The position numbers and the translations under genes are program-made. From Pseudomonas cannabina (GTDB lineage Bacteria > Pseudomonadota > Gammaproteobacteria > Pseudomonadales > Pseudomonadaceae), in NCBI RefSeq assembly GCF_900100365.1, contig NZ_FNKU01000001.1, positions 5,753,981 through 5,817,980 of the forward strand: 64,000 nucleotides of DNA, in the 5' to 3' direction. The first letter of the stretch is position 1. Each line of letters starts with the position of its first letter. This document shows, piece after piece, positions 52,828-61,750 of the stretch. The notes under the pieces are model-generated. The model was not told the origin of the DNA and ran no database searches. It worked only from the letters and a program-made list of their open reading frames with translations.

Positions 52828-52960
52828 CGAGCGGTTAGTCGCGCTTTACCGATTCACCTGGTTTTTGTGTGTCAAACAGGGCGGTAAACGAATGGGAGTG
52901 AACGCAGCGGACGCATAGGCAGTCCACCCGGTAACCCCATTATTTTATTGGAGCTGCCAC

Positions 52961-53725
52961 ATGAATCGGTTCACTCAGAAAGTCGTTGTCATCACAGGAG
53001 CAGGTTCCGGGATCGGCGCAGCAACCGCCAAGCGTTTCGCCCGTGAAGGTGCAAGCGTGGTGCTGGTCGGCCGCAACCGCGAGAAACTTGCCAACGTGGC
53101 CGCGCAACTGTCAGGCGCAGAGCATTTGATCAGAGCCACCGACGTGGCTGATCTGACTGACGTGGAGGCGCTGTTCAAAGAAGTGGCTGAGCGCTTTGGT
53201 CGCCTTGATGTGTTGGTCAACAACGCGGGTGTCGCAACGTCCGGCAAAGTGACCGAACTGGGCGTGGACGATTGGAAAGCGCTGATGTCCGTGGACCTGG
53301 ACGGCGTGTTCTATTGCACCCGCACCGCCATGCCAGCGCTGATCGCCAGCAAGGGCAACATCATCAACGTGTCGTCGGTGTCCGGCCTGGGCGGCGACTG
53401 GGGCATGAGTTTCTACAATGCGGCCAAGGGTGCGATCACCAATTTTACCCGCGCGCTGGCCATGGATCATGGCGTGGACGGCGTGCGCATCAATGCCGTC
53501 TGCCCGTCACTGACCCGCAGCGAGCTGACCGAAGACATGTTGGGTGACGAAGCGCTGATGGCCAAGTTCAAGGAGCGCATCCCGCTGGGCCGGCCTGGCG
53601 AAGCCGAGGATGTAGGCGACGTTATCGCGTTTCTGGCCAGCGACGATGCGCGCTTCGTGACCGGCGTCAACCTGCCGGTGGATGGCGGTTTATCTGCCTC
53701 CAATGGGCAGCCGCCGCAGGCTTGA
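52961..53725 (+). CDS. Short-chain dehydrogenase/reductase
   Basis: 254-residue classical SDR: TGAGSGIGAAT cofactor loop, NNAGV, catalytic Ser in NVSSVSGLGGDW and YxxxK in FYNAAKGA, and the C-terminal FLASDDARFVTGVNLPVDGG. The substrate is unknown. It is divergent from oprD, so could respond to the same uronate operator. Confidence 0.9.
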   Translation: MNRFTQKVVVITGAGSGIGAATAKRFAREGASVVLVGRNREKLANVAAQLSGAEHLIRATDVADLTDVEALFKEVAERFGRLDVLVNNAGVATSGKVTELGVDDWKALMSVDLDGVFYCTRTAMPALIASKGNIINVSSVSGLGGDWGMSFYNAAKGAITNFTRALAMDHGVDGVRINAVCPSLTRSELTEDMLGDEALMAKFKERIPLGRPGEAEDVGDVIAFLASDDARFVTGVNLPVDGGLSASNGQPPQA

Positions 53726-53842
53726 TGATGTCGGCGAGGGCTTTAATGTCTAAGCAGGTGCGCTGAAATGACCGTCAGCGCTTCTCTGCCAGCGGCTTTC
53801 GGAAAGCGACGGTCATTGTGTTGCTATCGATCCTCTCGTGTA

Positions 53843-54112
53843 TTAGCGTGGAACCGGCAATAGAGTCTTTGTGCTCAGGATATCAGCCCACGCTTGAACA
53901 GCATGATGGTCAAACACGCGTCCTGCATCAACATCTGCCAGGGCCTCACGCGTAAGACGGCTACGCTCCTCCTCTTGATCGATCCACGCGGACAGTGCCT
54001 GTTTGACGGTCCAGTTTTTCGAGCGTTCGAGCCTTTCGGCCATTGAATCGACCTTTACAGCCAGATGTTCAGGAACGTGAGCTGTCACGGATCTGGTTTT
54101 TGTTATGCCCAT
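53843..54112 (-). CDS. Ribbon-helix-helix antitoxin-like protein without partner toxin
   Basis: 89 residues with a CopG/ParD-like N-terminus (TKTRSVTAHVPEHLAVKVDSMAERLERSKNWTVKQALSAWI) and the C-terminal ADVDAGRVFDHHAVQAWADIL usual in ParD partners of ParE/RelE toxins. The downstream 117 bp to the convergent SDR gene contain no toxin gene, so it is an orphan antitoxin or a free regulator. The 276-bp gap 54113-54388 upstream shows nothing firm. Confidence 0.8.
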   Translation of the reverse strand: MGITKTRSVTAHVPEHLAVKVDSMAERLERSKNWTVKQALSAWIDQEEERSRLTREALADVDAGRVFDHHAVQAWADILSTKTLLPVPR

Positions 54113-54388
54113 GCTAAGTGACTCCGTAAGTGATATCCGTCGGGCTTAAATCAATATAAATAAAAAACAATCACAGTGAATAATAAAAGCTCGACAGAGC
54201 TTTGCTCGTCAACCACCTGTCGCCCCGACCGGCCCGATCACTCACTCGCTGCCACACTGTCCTTCTATGGACCAGGCATCAGGCCTGATTCAAACGCATC
54301 ACCTTCCACGACAACGCAGATAAAGCCGTTGGCAGCCGTATCGCCCTTGTTGCGTTAAGCCCTTAACGTTTCAGCATCGAACAGCCCC

Positions 54389-55018
54389 ATGAACCCATCG
54401 TCTGAAATCGATATTTCAGGCCTGAGGTGTTACGGCAAAATCGTCGATGATGTCACCTACAGTGTTCCGCGCGGCATTACCCGTGAGGCCCGGGGGCGCG
54501 TGTGGATCGTGCGTGTCCGCAAGGACGAGAGCTGGAAGGTCAATGCGCGCTTTACGGATCTGCGTTTTGGCGGCACGCGGCGTGCACTGGATGCCGCCAT
54601 CATTCATCTGCTTTACAGCGGCCATGCCTGGCGACGCGACGATGTTCTGCAACTGGGCAACAACACTGTTGTGCACTGGCGCAAGCGAAGCGGGGTGGGG
54701 TTGTGTGCGGTGGCGTATGTGTCCCGCAATGAGGCGGGGCGTGGTGAAACGTTCTTTCTGGCAACCTACAAGCGGATAGCCAGCGGGCGAGGGCTTGAGA
54801 AACTCCATGCCCGACTGGTTCAGGTGCTGGAACGCGCCCATGAGATTCAGCACTGCAAGGCAGGCATCTCTGATTCCGCGCAGGACAGGATTCGCGAGGA
54901 AATCCATCAGGCGCTCGGCAGTGAAGTATTCCGGGCATTTCTGCTGGCGGGCCAGCGCAAGGCTGATGAGATTGCCGTGGCTGATTATGTCGAGCGGCTT
55001 CGCACGTCGGGCGATTAA
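54389..55018 (+). CDS. Hypothetical protein, possible AP2-like N-terminal domain
   Basis: 209 residues, not recognised with certainty. The N-terminal part (GITREARGRVWIVRVRKDESWKVNARFTDLRFGGTRRALDAAIIHL) has the strand-helix pattern and AldaA-type helix of AP2-like DNA-binding domains found in bacteria. The C-terminal about 90 residues are helical and charged. No signal peptide is present. It sits alone between an orphan antitoxin and a chemoreceptor, followed by the terminator at 55051-55076. Confidence 0.65.
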   Translation: MNPSSEIDISGLRCYGKIVDDVTYSVPRGITREARGRVWIVRVRKDESWKVNARFTDLRFGGTRRALDAAIIHLLYSGHAWRRDDVLQLGNNTVVHWRKRSGVGLCAVAYVSRNEAGRGETFFLATYKRIASGRGLEKLHARLVQVLERAHEIQHCKAGISDSAQDRIREEIHQALGSEVFRAFLLAGQRKADEIAVADYVERLRTSGD

Positions 55019-55050
55019 CCCTAAGCCTGTGGTGTGACCCTCTGAAACAA

Positions 55051-55076
55051 TCAAGCCCGGTAAAAACCGGGCTTGA
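55051..55076. terminator. Terminator between convergent genes
   Basis: The perfect 10-bp GC-rich arms TCAAGCCCGG (55051-55060) and CCGGGCTTGA (55067-55076) with loop TAAAAA, between the hypothetical gene and the chemoreceptor. Confidence 0.8.
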
Positions 55077-55092
55077 ACGTATTGGTTGCCGA

Positions 55093-57015
55093 TCAGATTT
55101 TGAAGCGACTGACCAGTGTCTGCAAATGGCCACCCAGGCGCGCCAGCTCAACGCTGGACGCGGCGGTTTCTTCGCTGGCCGATGCGGTTTGCTCGGACAC
55201 ATCGCGCACATTGACGATGCTGCGACTGATTTCCTCTGCCACCGCACTCTGCTGCTCGGCAGCAGCAGCGATCTGCTGATTCATGGCCTGAATGCTGGAG
55301 ACCGTCTGGGTAATGCTGCCCAACGACGTACCGGCCTTGCGGCTCAGTTGTACGCTGCTGACCGTCAACTCGCGGCTGTTGAGCATGATGCTGGACACCT
55401 GACGGGTCCCGCTTTGCAGAGCTGCAACCAGGGTTTCGATCTCGACCGTCGACTGTTGGGTACGCTGCGCCAGACCGCGCACTTCATCGGCAACCACCGC
55501 AAAACCACGTCCTGCTTCCCCGGCCCGTGCAGCTTCGATCGCGGCGTTGAGGGCCAGAAGATTGGTCTGCTCGGCCACGGCCTTGATCACGTCCATGACC
55601 TTGCCGATCTTGTCGCTTTCCTGCTCCAGCTGATTCATCGCGTCGGCAGAACGACCCACTTCAGTCGCCAGACGCTCGATCTGGGCGATGGCCTCACCTA
55701 CCACTTTGTCGCCATCACGTGCTTCGCGGTCAGCGTTGGAGGCGGCATGCGACGCTTGTTCGGCGTTGCGCGCCACTTCGGCCACAGTCGCCGACATTTC
55801 ATGCATGGCAGTGGCCACCTGATCGGTTTCCACTTTCTGGCTGTTGACGCCTGCGCTGGTTTGTTCAGTAACAGCCGACAGCTCTTCGGCGGCGCTGGCG
55901 ATTTGCACGACGCTGTCGCGAATCCCGCCGATCAAGTCGCGCAACGTGGTGCCCATACGCTGAATACCTTGCTGCAGCACACCCAGTTCGTCGCGACGGG
56001 TGATCGCCTGGGTCTGGGTCAGGTCGCCAGACGCAATGCGGTCGACCACGGCCATGGTTTCTTTCAGCGGGCGGGTGATTTGCCGAGTGATGATCACGGC
56101 GGCGATGACGCCGAGGGTCATGGCCAGCAGCGTACAGATAATCTGTGTGGTACGGGCCTGTGCGCTTTCCTGGTCGCGACGATCCAGTTGCAGTTGATAC
56201 ATGGCCTCACTGATCTTGACGATGTCCTGGCCTTGCGTGGTCATTTCCTTGCGTGCCTGGGCGATCGTGGCGTTGGCAACCTTGAAGTTCTGCAGGGTCG
56301 CGCGGTAGGCCTGCAATGAGGTTTCCAGCTGTTTCAACTGCTCGGCCTGAGGGCCGCTGAAGGTCGCTTTGAGCGTGTCCAGATCCTTGATGGCCGCATC
56401 CAGTTTCGCGACCGCCATTTGTTCTGTTTCGGGCGTGACATTGGTGGTGTAGCCACGCACTTCATAGCGCGCGAGCCGCAGGTCGTCTTTGGCCCGGGTG
56501 ACGATCTCGAACTGCTCGAATCGATTGGCATCGGCCGGGTCCATGTTCTTCACTTCAGCCTGAAGCTGGTCGAACACCGCGAGGCTTTTCACCGCATGCG
56601 TGGTCAGCTCATCGCGTGCAAGGTTGCTGGCCTTGTATCCACTGCGCATGTTGTTCAGCGATTGCTGATAATCAGCTATCACGGCAGACAACTGCTCGAG
56701 CATTTTCACGTTCTCGGGGCTCTTGAACGAGCTCAGCAGCTTTTGCTGGTAAGCCTTGAAGCCATCCAGCGAAACCTGAACGGTTTCTGCGACTTTCTCG
56801 TCGCCGTCCGCCACCATGTATTGCAGACGGGTCACCCGCAGCTTGGTCAACTGTGCATTGAGCAAGGTAATGTCGCTCATCCAGTTGCTGCGTTTGATCA
56901 AGCCACCCATGCTGGTCCAGCCAGTGAGCGCAAGAATGGCAGTAAATACAAGTACCAGACCGAACCCGACGGCCAGCTTCATATTGACGCTGATGTTTGC
57001 AAACCAGCTATTCAT
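55093..57015 (-). CDS. Methyl-accepting chemotaxis protein, large helical sensor (HBM type)
   Basis: 640 residues from the ATG at 57013-57015 ([13 protein letters not shown]). The first membrane helix is at 13-33. A long all-helical periplasmic domain of about 250 residues follows, the size of the helical bimodular (HBM) domain known from McpS/McpQ that bind organic acids. A second membrane helix ([17 protein letters not shown]), HAMP, and a signalling domain with [21 protein letters not shown] follow. The ligand is not readable from sequence. Confidence 0.9.
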   Translation of the reverse strand: MNSWFANISVNMKLAVGFGLVLVFTAILALTGWTSMGGLIKRSNWMSDITLLNAQLTKLRVTRLQYMVADGDEKVAETVQVSLDGFKAYQQKLLSSFKSPENVKMLEQLSAVIADYQQSLNNMRSGYKASNLARDELTTHAVKSLAVFDQLQAEVKNMDPADANRFEQFEIVTRAKDDLRLARYEVRGYTTNVTPETEQMAVAKLDAAIKDLDTLKATFSGPQAEQLKQLETSLQAYRATLQNFKVANATIAQARKEMTTQGQDIVKISEAMYQLQLDRRDQESAQARTTQIICTLLAMTLGVIAAVIITRQITRPLKETMAVVDRIASGDLTQTQAITRRDELGVLQQGIQRMGTTLRDLIGGIRDSVVQIASAAEELSAVTEQTSAGVNSQKVETDQVATAMHEMSATVAEVARNAEQASHAASNADREARDGDKVVGEAIAQIERLATEVGRSADAMNQLEQESDKIGKVMDVIKAVAEQTNLLALNAAIEAARAGEAGRGFAVVADEVRGLAQRTQQSTVEIETLVAALQSGTRQVSSIMLNSRELTVSSVQLSRKAGTSLGSITQTVSSIQAMNQQIAAAAEQQSAVAEEISRSIVNVRDVSEQTASASEETAASSVELARLGGHLQTLVSRFKI

Positions 57016-57100
57016 AAAATTCTCCGGGACAGCCATTTAAAAAGTAAAGCGGTTGACAGGCATGGCGTTAAAACCATTGTCAGGGCAGGGGACACAGACG

Positions 57101-57127
57101 CTATCGGCTGGCGCGCGCCAAGCTGAA
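57101..57127 (-). promoter_or_regulatory. Candidate FliA promoter for chemoreceptor 55093-57015
   Basis: On the minus strand TTCA (57124-57127), exactly 15 bases, GCCGATAG (57101-57108). It is identical in layout to the promoter at 15681-15707 and 85 bp before its gene. It sits in the 369-bp divergent gap 57016-57384. A weaker GCCTATAG at 57307-57314 faces the other chemoreceptor. Confidence 0.55.
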
Positions 57128-57384
57128 ATGAAAAAGCAGATAAAATTTTAAAACGGCTGAAACGGTTGTGCGGACCTATCATTCATTGCGGGTCACCGCT
57201 ATAAAGAGCTGCCGGATGCATTTGAACAGGCCATCGTTTCATGTGTATGAATCCCGATTGCCGGTTGTGCGATGCAGTAAAAGCCTTACTTCAGAATAAG
57301 GTCATTGCCTATAGAGAATGGCGTGCTTGTTTCGTAAGTTGCTTTGGCGTGTGATCTCCTCCATTCCTATTGAGATGTTCCGTA

Positions 57385-59265
57385 ATGACCTTGAAGTTTC
57401 GGCATAAAATTCTTCTGGCTGCGTCCGGTGTCGTGGTATTGGCGTTTACGTTGTTCACGCTCTACAACGACTATCTGCAACGCATGACCATCACCCAGAA
57501 CCTCGAGTCCTCCGTGGCACAAGCGGGCCAGTTGACGGCGAGCAGTGTGCAGAACTGGCTGAGCGGGCGCATTCTGGTGCTGGAAAACCTGACTCAGGAT
57601 GTGGCTTATCAGGGTGTCAATTCCGACCTTGGCGGTCTGGTGTCGCAATCCTCGCTGGTTTCCACGTTTCAGTTCACCTACGTCGGTGACAGCAAAGGCG
57701 CATTCACTCAACGCCCGGACGTGGCGATGCCGGCGGGCTACGACCCACGTCAGCGGCCCTGGTACAAGTCGACGGTCGAGGCTGGCAAGACCATTTTGAG
57801 CGCGCCTTATCTGGCGTCCGTCGGGGGGCTGGTGGTGACCATTGCCAGCCCGGTCAAGACCGACGGCCAGGTGTCCGGTGTGGTCGGTGGCGACTTGAGT
57901 CTCGACACGCTGGTCAAGATCATCAACTCCGTCGAATTCGGCGGCCTTGGCTATGCCTTTCTGGTCAGTGGTGACGGGCAGATCATCGTCAGCCCTGACA
58001 AGGACCAGGTCATGAAAAACCTCAAGGACATCTACCCCGGCCAGACCATCAGCCTGGACGCGCGTTTGCGTGAGGTCACGCTCAACGGTCAGCAACGACT
58101 GCTATCGTTTACCCCGATCACCGGCCTGCCATCGGCCGACTGGTACATCGGTCTGTCGATCGACAAAGACAAGGCGTATGCGCCGTTGAGCCAGTTCCGC
58201 AGCTCGGCGATCGTGGCTGTACTGATTGCGGTGGCGGTTATTGCCTTGCTGTTGAGCGTGCTGATTCGCGCGTTGATGCGGCCGCTGACCGACATGGGCC
58301 GGGCAATGCGCGACATCGCCCAGGGTGAAGGTGATCTGACCCGTCGCCTGAGCATTCAGGGCAAGGACGAATTCGGCGAGCTGGGTGGTTCATTCAACCA
58401 GTTCGTAGAGCGCGTGCATGCGTCCATCGCAGAGGTGTCATCTGCCACCTTGCAAGTGCATGACCTGTCGCAGCGCGTGGTTAATTCTTCCAATTCCTCG
58501 ATCGTCGGGTTTGACGAGCAGAGCGCGCGTACCAACAGCGTTGCCGCAGCCATCAACGAACTGGGAGCAGCAACGCAGGAGATCGCCCGCAACGCGTCCG
58601 ACGCTTCGATCCAGGCCAGTGAAGCCCGGACTCAGGCGGAAGATGGCCAGGTCGTGGTCGAGAAAACCATCCGCGCCATGAGCGAGCTTTCAGCCAAGAT
58701 CAGCGACTCATGCACGCAAGTCGAACAGCTCAATGCCAGTACCGATAACATCGGGCATATTCTCGACGTCATCAAAAGCATTTCCCAACAAACCAACCTG
58801 CTGGCGCTTAACGCAGCAATCGAAGCCGCACGTGCCGGTGAAGCAGGACGCGGTTTCGCCGTAGTGGCCGATGAAGTACGCAACCTCGCGCACCGTACTC
58901 AGGTGTCGGCCGACGAGATTTACCAGATGATCGGCGGTCTGCAAACCGGCTCTCAACATGCGGTGTTGAACATGAACGAAAGTCTGGCGTCCAGCCAGGA
59001 AAGTGTCGAAGTTGCCAATCAGGCAGGTAGCCGCTTGCGTGATGTGACGCGCCGTATTGGTGAAATAGATGGCATGAACCAGTCAGTAGCGGCTGCCACC
59101 GAAGAGCAAACGGCCGTTGTTGAAACACTCAACATCGACATCAACCAGATCAACACGCTCAACCAGCAGGGTGTGGCCAACCTGAATGAAACACTCAAGG
59201 ATTGCGCCGCACTCTCACAACAGGCAGGACGTTTGAAACAGCTGGTGAACAGCTTCAAGATTTGA
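57385..59265 (+). CDS. Methyl-accepting chemotaxis protein with double-Cache sensor
   Basis: 626 residues from the ATG at 57385 ([11 protein letters not shown]). The first membrane helix is near 10-28. A dCache_1 periplasmic domain spans about 35-275 ([44 protein letters not shown]). A second helix, HAMP and signalling tip [21 protein letters not shown] follow. The RxWY part of the amino-acid-binding pattern is present, but the Asp expected after the PY motif is replaced (PYLAS), so amino acids may not be the ligand. Confidence 0.9.
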   Translation: MTLKFRHKILLAASGVVVLAFTLFTLYNDYLQRMTITQNLESSVAQAGQLTASSVQNWLSGRILVLENLTQDVAYQGVNSDLGGLVSQSSLVSTFQFTYVGDSKGAFTQRPDVAMPAGYDPRQRPWYKSTVEAGKTILSAPYLASVGGLVVTIASPVKTDGQVSGVVGGDLSLDTLVKIINSVEFGGLGYAFLVSGDGQIIVSPDKDQVMKNLKDIYPGQTISLDARLREVTLNGQQRLLSFTPITGLPSADWYIGLSIDKDKAYAPLSQFRSSAIVAVLIAVAVIALLLSVLIRALMRPLTDMGRAMRDIAQGEGDLTRRLSIQGKDEFGELGGSFNQFVERVHASIAEVSSATLQVHDLSQRVVNSSNSSIVGFDEQSARTNSVAAAINELGAATQEIARNASDASIQASEARTQAEDGQVVVEKTIRAMSELSAKISDSCTQVEQLNASTDNIGHILDVIKSISQQTNLLALNAAIEAARAGEAGRGFAVVADEVRNLAHRTQVSADEIYQMIGGLQTGSQHAVLNMNESLASSQESVEVANQAGSRLRDVTRRIGEIDGMNQSVAAATEEQTAVVETLNIDINQINTLNQQGVANLNETLKDCAALSQQAGRLKQLVNSFKI

Positions 59266-59450
59266 CCGTACATCCAGTAACAGAGCCGGATTACGTGAGC
59301 TGTGATCCGGTGTTTGCTTCGAGGATGTCAGCCATCAAGGGCGAAGCTATTGCGCTTATAGCGCCGTACTTTTGAATGCGTCGGCGGAAGGTAAAGCGTT
59401 GGCTCGACTCTTTGGAAGCAAGCGTGGTGCGAAAACAGGGAGGCCAGAAA

Positions 59451-59480
59451 CAAGAAAGCCCGCACGAGGCGGGCTTCTTG
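59451..59480 (-). terminator. Terminator-like hairpin near the island boundary
   Basis: The arms AAGCCCGC (59456-59463) and GCGGGCTT (59469-59476) plus flanking CAAGA/TCTTG. The position and shape would suit the terminator of a tRNA gene read on the minus strand. Confidence 0.7.
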
Positions 59481-59520
59481 TTTGATTCAAAACCTTCATG
59501 GAGGGCTCTGAACCGGTACT

Positions 59521-59543
59521 TGGTGGTACACAGACATTTGAAC
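59521..59543 (-). other. Possible attachment-site remnant: tRNA 3'-end-like sequence
   Basis: On the minus strand GTTCAAAT (T-loop-like) through GTGTACCACCA, resembling the last about 23 bases of a tRNA including CCA, followed by a hairpin terminator on the core side. No tRNA body is found upstream of it on that strand, as expected for one end of an integrated island. The T stem does not pair perfectly with what lies upstream. Inference. Confidence 0.35.
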
Positions 59544-59598
59544 TGAGAATATAAGTTGCTGTATTTATTGGGTATTTTTGTTTTTTTTTTATTTTCAA

Positions 59599-59619
59599 GG
59601 GATACATATTGGGATACAT
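59599..59619 (+). repeat. Direct GGGATACAT repeats
   Basis: Two copies, 59599-59607 and 59611-59619, on the island side of the tRNA-like remnant. Short direct repeats of this sort often serve as integrase arm sites; here that is only suggested by position. Confidence 0.45.
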
Positions 59620-59997
59620 GGTGCTGGGTGCTGGGGTTTTTTTGGCCCGCTTACTCTGGTTGAAAAAACTCTGAAGTTCGTTGCTCCGCCCCGCGACGAA
59701 CGGTAAGATTATGTTCATAAACCTGCGGAAGGTCTGAAAAAGCCTTTTCTTCAAAAGTCGAAGCCAGTAAATACAGGCGCTCCAGCCCGGTTCCTCTCCA
59801 AAAAAATGGGCTTTTTCAGAGGATACCTGCCGTCTTCGTTACGGCGTAGTCATCATAACCACTTCTTTGATGGATCACTCCAAAAGTGGCCCAATCATCT
59901 CGCTCCTAGATTTTGAGGAGCAATAGCGACTCTTTTGCGGTGATGCTGGTCCCTTGCGGCCTTCCACCACACTGATGCGTTTTCGCCTACCCGCCCC

Positions 59998-60537
59998 TCA
60001 TGCAAATCCATCGCGAGGATAGAAGTTGACTAGGAGGCGGTAGTCAGGGAAAAGGGCAGCGTAAAAGTTTTCCGTTAGAACGAGCCTGGCAGTCACTTCC
60101 GCTGCGTCGGTGTAACCAGCTTTTTTGAGCTCTGGCATAAGATCGTCGCTAATCTCAACTAGTCGACGCTCTAGGGCCTCGAGGCGGTCATGTTCAACGT
60201 CCATCTGGATAACGGAAAAAATATTGTGTCCTGATGTGGCCGTACCACCGCCTATTGGACCGTACGTAGTGTCATCTTTTGTTAGGAAGAACGAATTGGT
60301 GTTTTTCTTGCGTAGAACGGCTCTCTGCGCATTGGTGAGCCTTTCCCCTCTTGCTCCGTGTATGACCCAGCCAGCGATTGAAGCCGGCCAGTTACGATGG
60401 ACGGTTTCGACGATTTCGCTCTCTGTCCAGGCCCCATGGCTGTAAACATCTACTGCATAGAAGCACTCATCTGTAACTCTGGCAAAGAGCAAAGGTCCTG
60501 TGCGACGCACAAAGCCATTTTGAGTTTCGGTGCCTAG
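59998..60537 (-). pseudogene. 3' part of a gene split by insertion sequences (residues 58-236)
   Basis: The minus strand is open from the CTAG at 60534-60537 to the stop at 59998, encoding about 178 residues (GTETQNGFVRRTGPLLFARV through LLVNFYPRDGFA). Joining it at the single CTAG to the fragment at 63032-63205 restores one 236-residue frame reading DSYNLGTETQ without any gap. The apparent start inside the insertion sequence is artificial. No domain recognised. A segment rich in charged helices lies near residues 160-190 (DVEHDRLEALERRLVEISDD). Confidence 0.85.
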
Positions 60538-61746
60538 GGAGACGCTGCAAAAATAGCCAACTGTCCCCACCCTTGGCACACTAAGTTCCTTCAACAGCCT
60601 CCCTCTCCGTGAGCGTTACGCGCGTGCAGAAGACCTTCTCCGAACTCGAATATACCGGCAAGAAAAAGCAGACTCGCCGAGATCGCTTCCTGGCTGACCT
60701 TGAACAGTTGGTGCCCTGGGCCCTGCTGGAGGCGCAAGTGGCGCCGTTTTATAGCAACACCGCAGGCAAGCGCGGACGCCCTGCGATAGGGGTGTCGCGC
60801 ATGTTGCGCATGTACGTCGTGCAGCAGTGTTTCGGTTTCTCCGATGAAGGTTGCGAAGATGCCGTCTACGACAGCCAGGCCATCCGCGGTTTTATGGGTA
60901 TCGACCTGGGTCGCGAGTCTGCACCGGATGCCACCACCTTGCTGCGTTTTCGCCGCTTGCTGGAAGTCCATCAGCTAACCCGGCTGCTGTTTGAAACGAT
61001 TAACCAGCATCTGGCCAGCCGGGGGCTGCTGCTCAAGGAAGGCACTATCGTCGACGCTACTCTGATCGCCGCGCCGCCCTCGGTCAAGAACCGAGAAGGC
61101 AAGCGTGATCCTGAGATGCATCAGGCCAGGAAAGGCAATCAATGGCACTTTGGGATGAAGGCCCACATTGGTGTAGACGCCACGTCGGGGCTGGTGCACA
61201 GCGTAGTAGGGACGGCCGCTAACGTGGCGGATGTCACCCAGGTTGGCCAGTTGCTTCACGGTGACGAAACCTATGTTTCGGGTGACGCTGGATACACCGG
61301 TGCGGCCAAGCGACCGGAGCATGCTGAACGGGACGTTATCTGGTCGATTGCAGAACGGCCAAGCAGTTACAAGCAGCACGGCGAAGGCAGCGTGCTGTAT
61401 CGGGTCAAGCGCAAAATTGAATATGCCAAGGCGCAACTGCGTGCCAAGGTCGAGCACCCCTTCCAGGTAATCAAGGTGCGCTTCAATCATCGCAAGGTTC
61501 GCTACCGTGGGCTGGAAAAGAATACAGCGCAGTTGTTCAGTTTGTTTGGGTTGGCCAATCTGATGCTGGCCAAGCGGTATTTACAACAGACGGCAGGATA
61601 AATCCGTCTGAAAGGCGGGACTGGCCCGCCTTTCAGCAAAATGAGGGCAGAAATCTGCTCGAGAAACGTAAAATAAGGCCGGCAGGTTGAAAAAAACCGG
61701 CTTGGAAATGGGGACGGTGCGAACGGGTTAATTGTTCAGCGTCTCC
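60538..61746 (+). mobile_element. IS5-family insertion sequence
   Basis: 1209 bp bounded by GGAGACGCTG and CAGCGTCTCC, flanked by CTAG on both sides (60534-60537 and 61747-61750), the YTAR-type target used by IS5-group elements. It carries one intact transposase. Its tips equal those of the 99-bp MITE copies, making it or a relative the likely helper of the MITE. Confidence 0.9.
60609..61601 (+). CDS. IS5-family transposase
   Basis: 330 residues from a GTG. An N-terminal DUF772-type domain (GRPAIGVSRMLRMYVVQQCFGFSDEGCEDAVYDS) is followed by a DDE catalytic domain: Asp in GTIVDATLIAAPPS, Asp in YVSGDAGYTGAAKRPEH, and Glu in the C-terminal block with KVEHPFQVIKVRFNHRKVRYRGLEKN. The frame is complete and appears functional. 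Confidence 0.93.
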   Translation: MSVTRVQKTFSELEYTGKKKQTRRDRFLADLEQLVPWALLEAQVAPFYSNTAGKRGRPAIGVSRMLRMYVVQQCFGFSDEGCEDAVYDSQAIRGFMGIDLGRESAPDATTLLRFRRLLEVHQLTRLLFETINQHLASRGLLLKEGTIVDATLIAAPPSVKNREGKRDPEMHQARKGNQWHFGMKAHIGVDATSGLVHSVVGTAANVADVTQVGQLLHGDETYVSGDAGYTGAAKRPEHAERDVIWSIAERPSSYKQHGEGSVLYRVKRKIEYAKAQLRAKVEHPFQVIKVRFNHRKVRYRGLEKNTAQLFSLFGLANLMLAKRYLQQTAG

Positions 61747-61750
61747 CTAG

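Larger units (their letters stand above)
59266..59997. other. Gene-free boundary region between core chromosome and accessory DNA
   Basis: 732 bp without a credible gene. It contains a terminator (59451-59480), a tRNA-3'-end-like stretch (59521-59543), a run of ten or more T (about 59579-59590), two direct GGGATACAT repeats (59599-59607 and 59611-59619), and further AT-richer sequence of no clear origin. Composition shifts here relative to the GC-rich genes to the left. Confidence 0.6.

Noticed and set aside
54176..54358. 60-residue open frame upstream of the hypothetical gene
   Set aside because: No ribosome site, low-complexity Ser/Thr composition and no conserved pattern.
59356..59754. 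132-residue open frame on the minus strand
   Set aside because: It runs over a terminator, T tract and repeats, has odd composition and no family resemblance.
60538..60594. Minus-strand start for the 59998 gene inside the insertion sequence
   Set aside because: These codons belong to the IS end; the true 5' part lies at 63032-63205 and joins exactly in frame.
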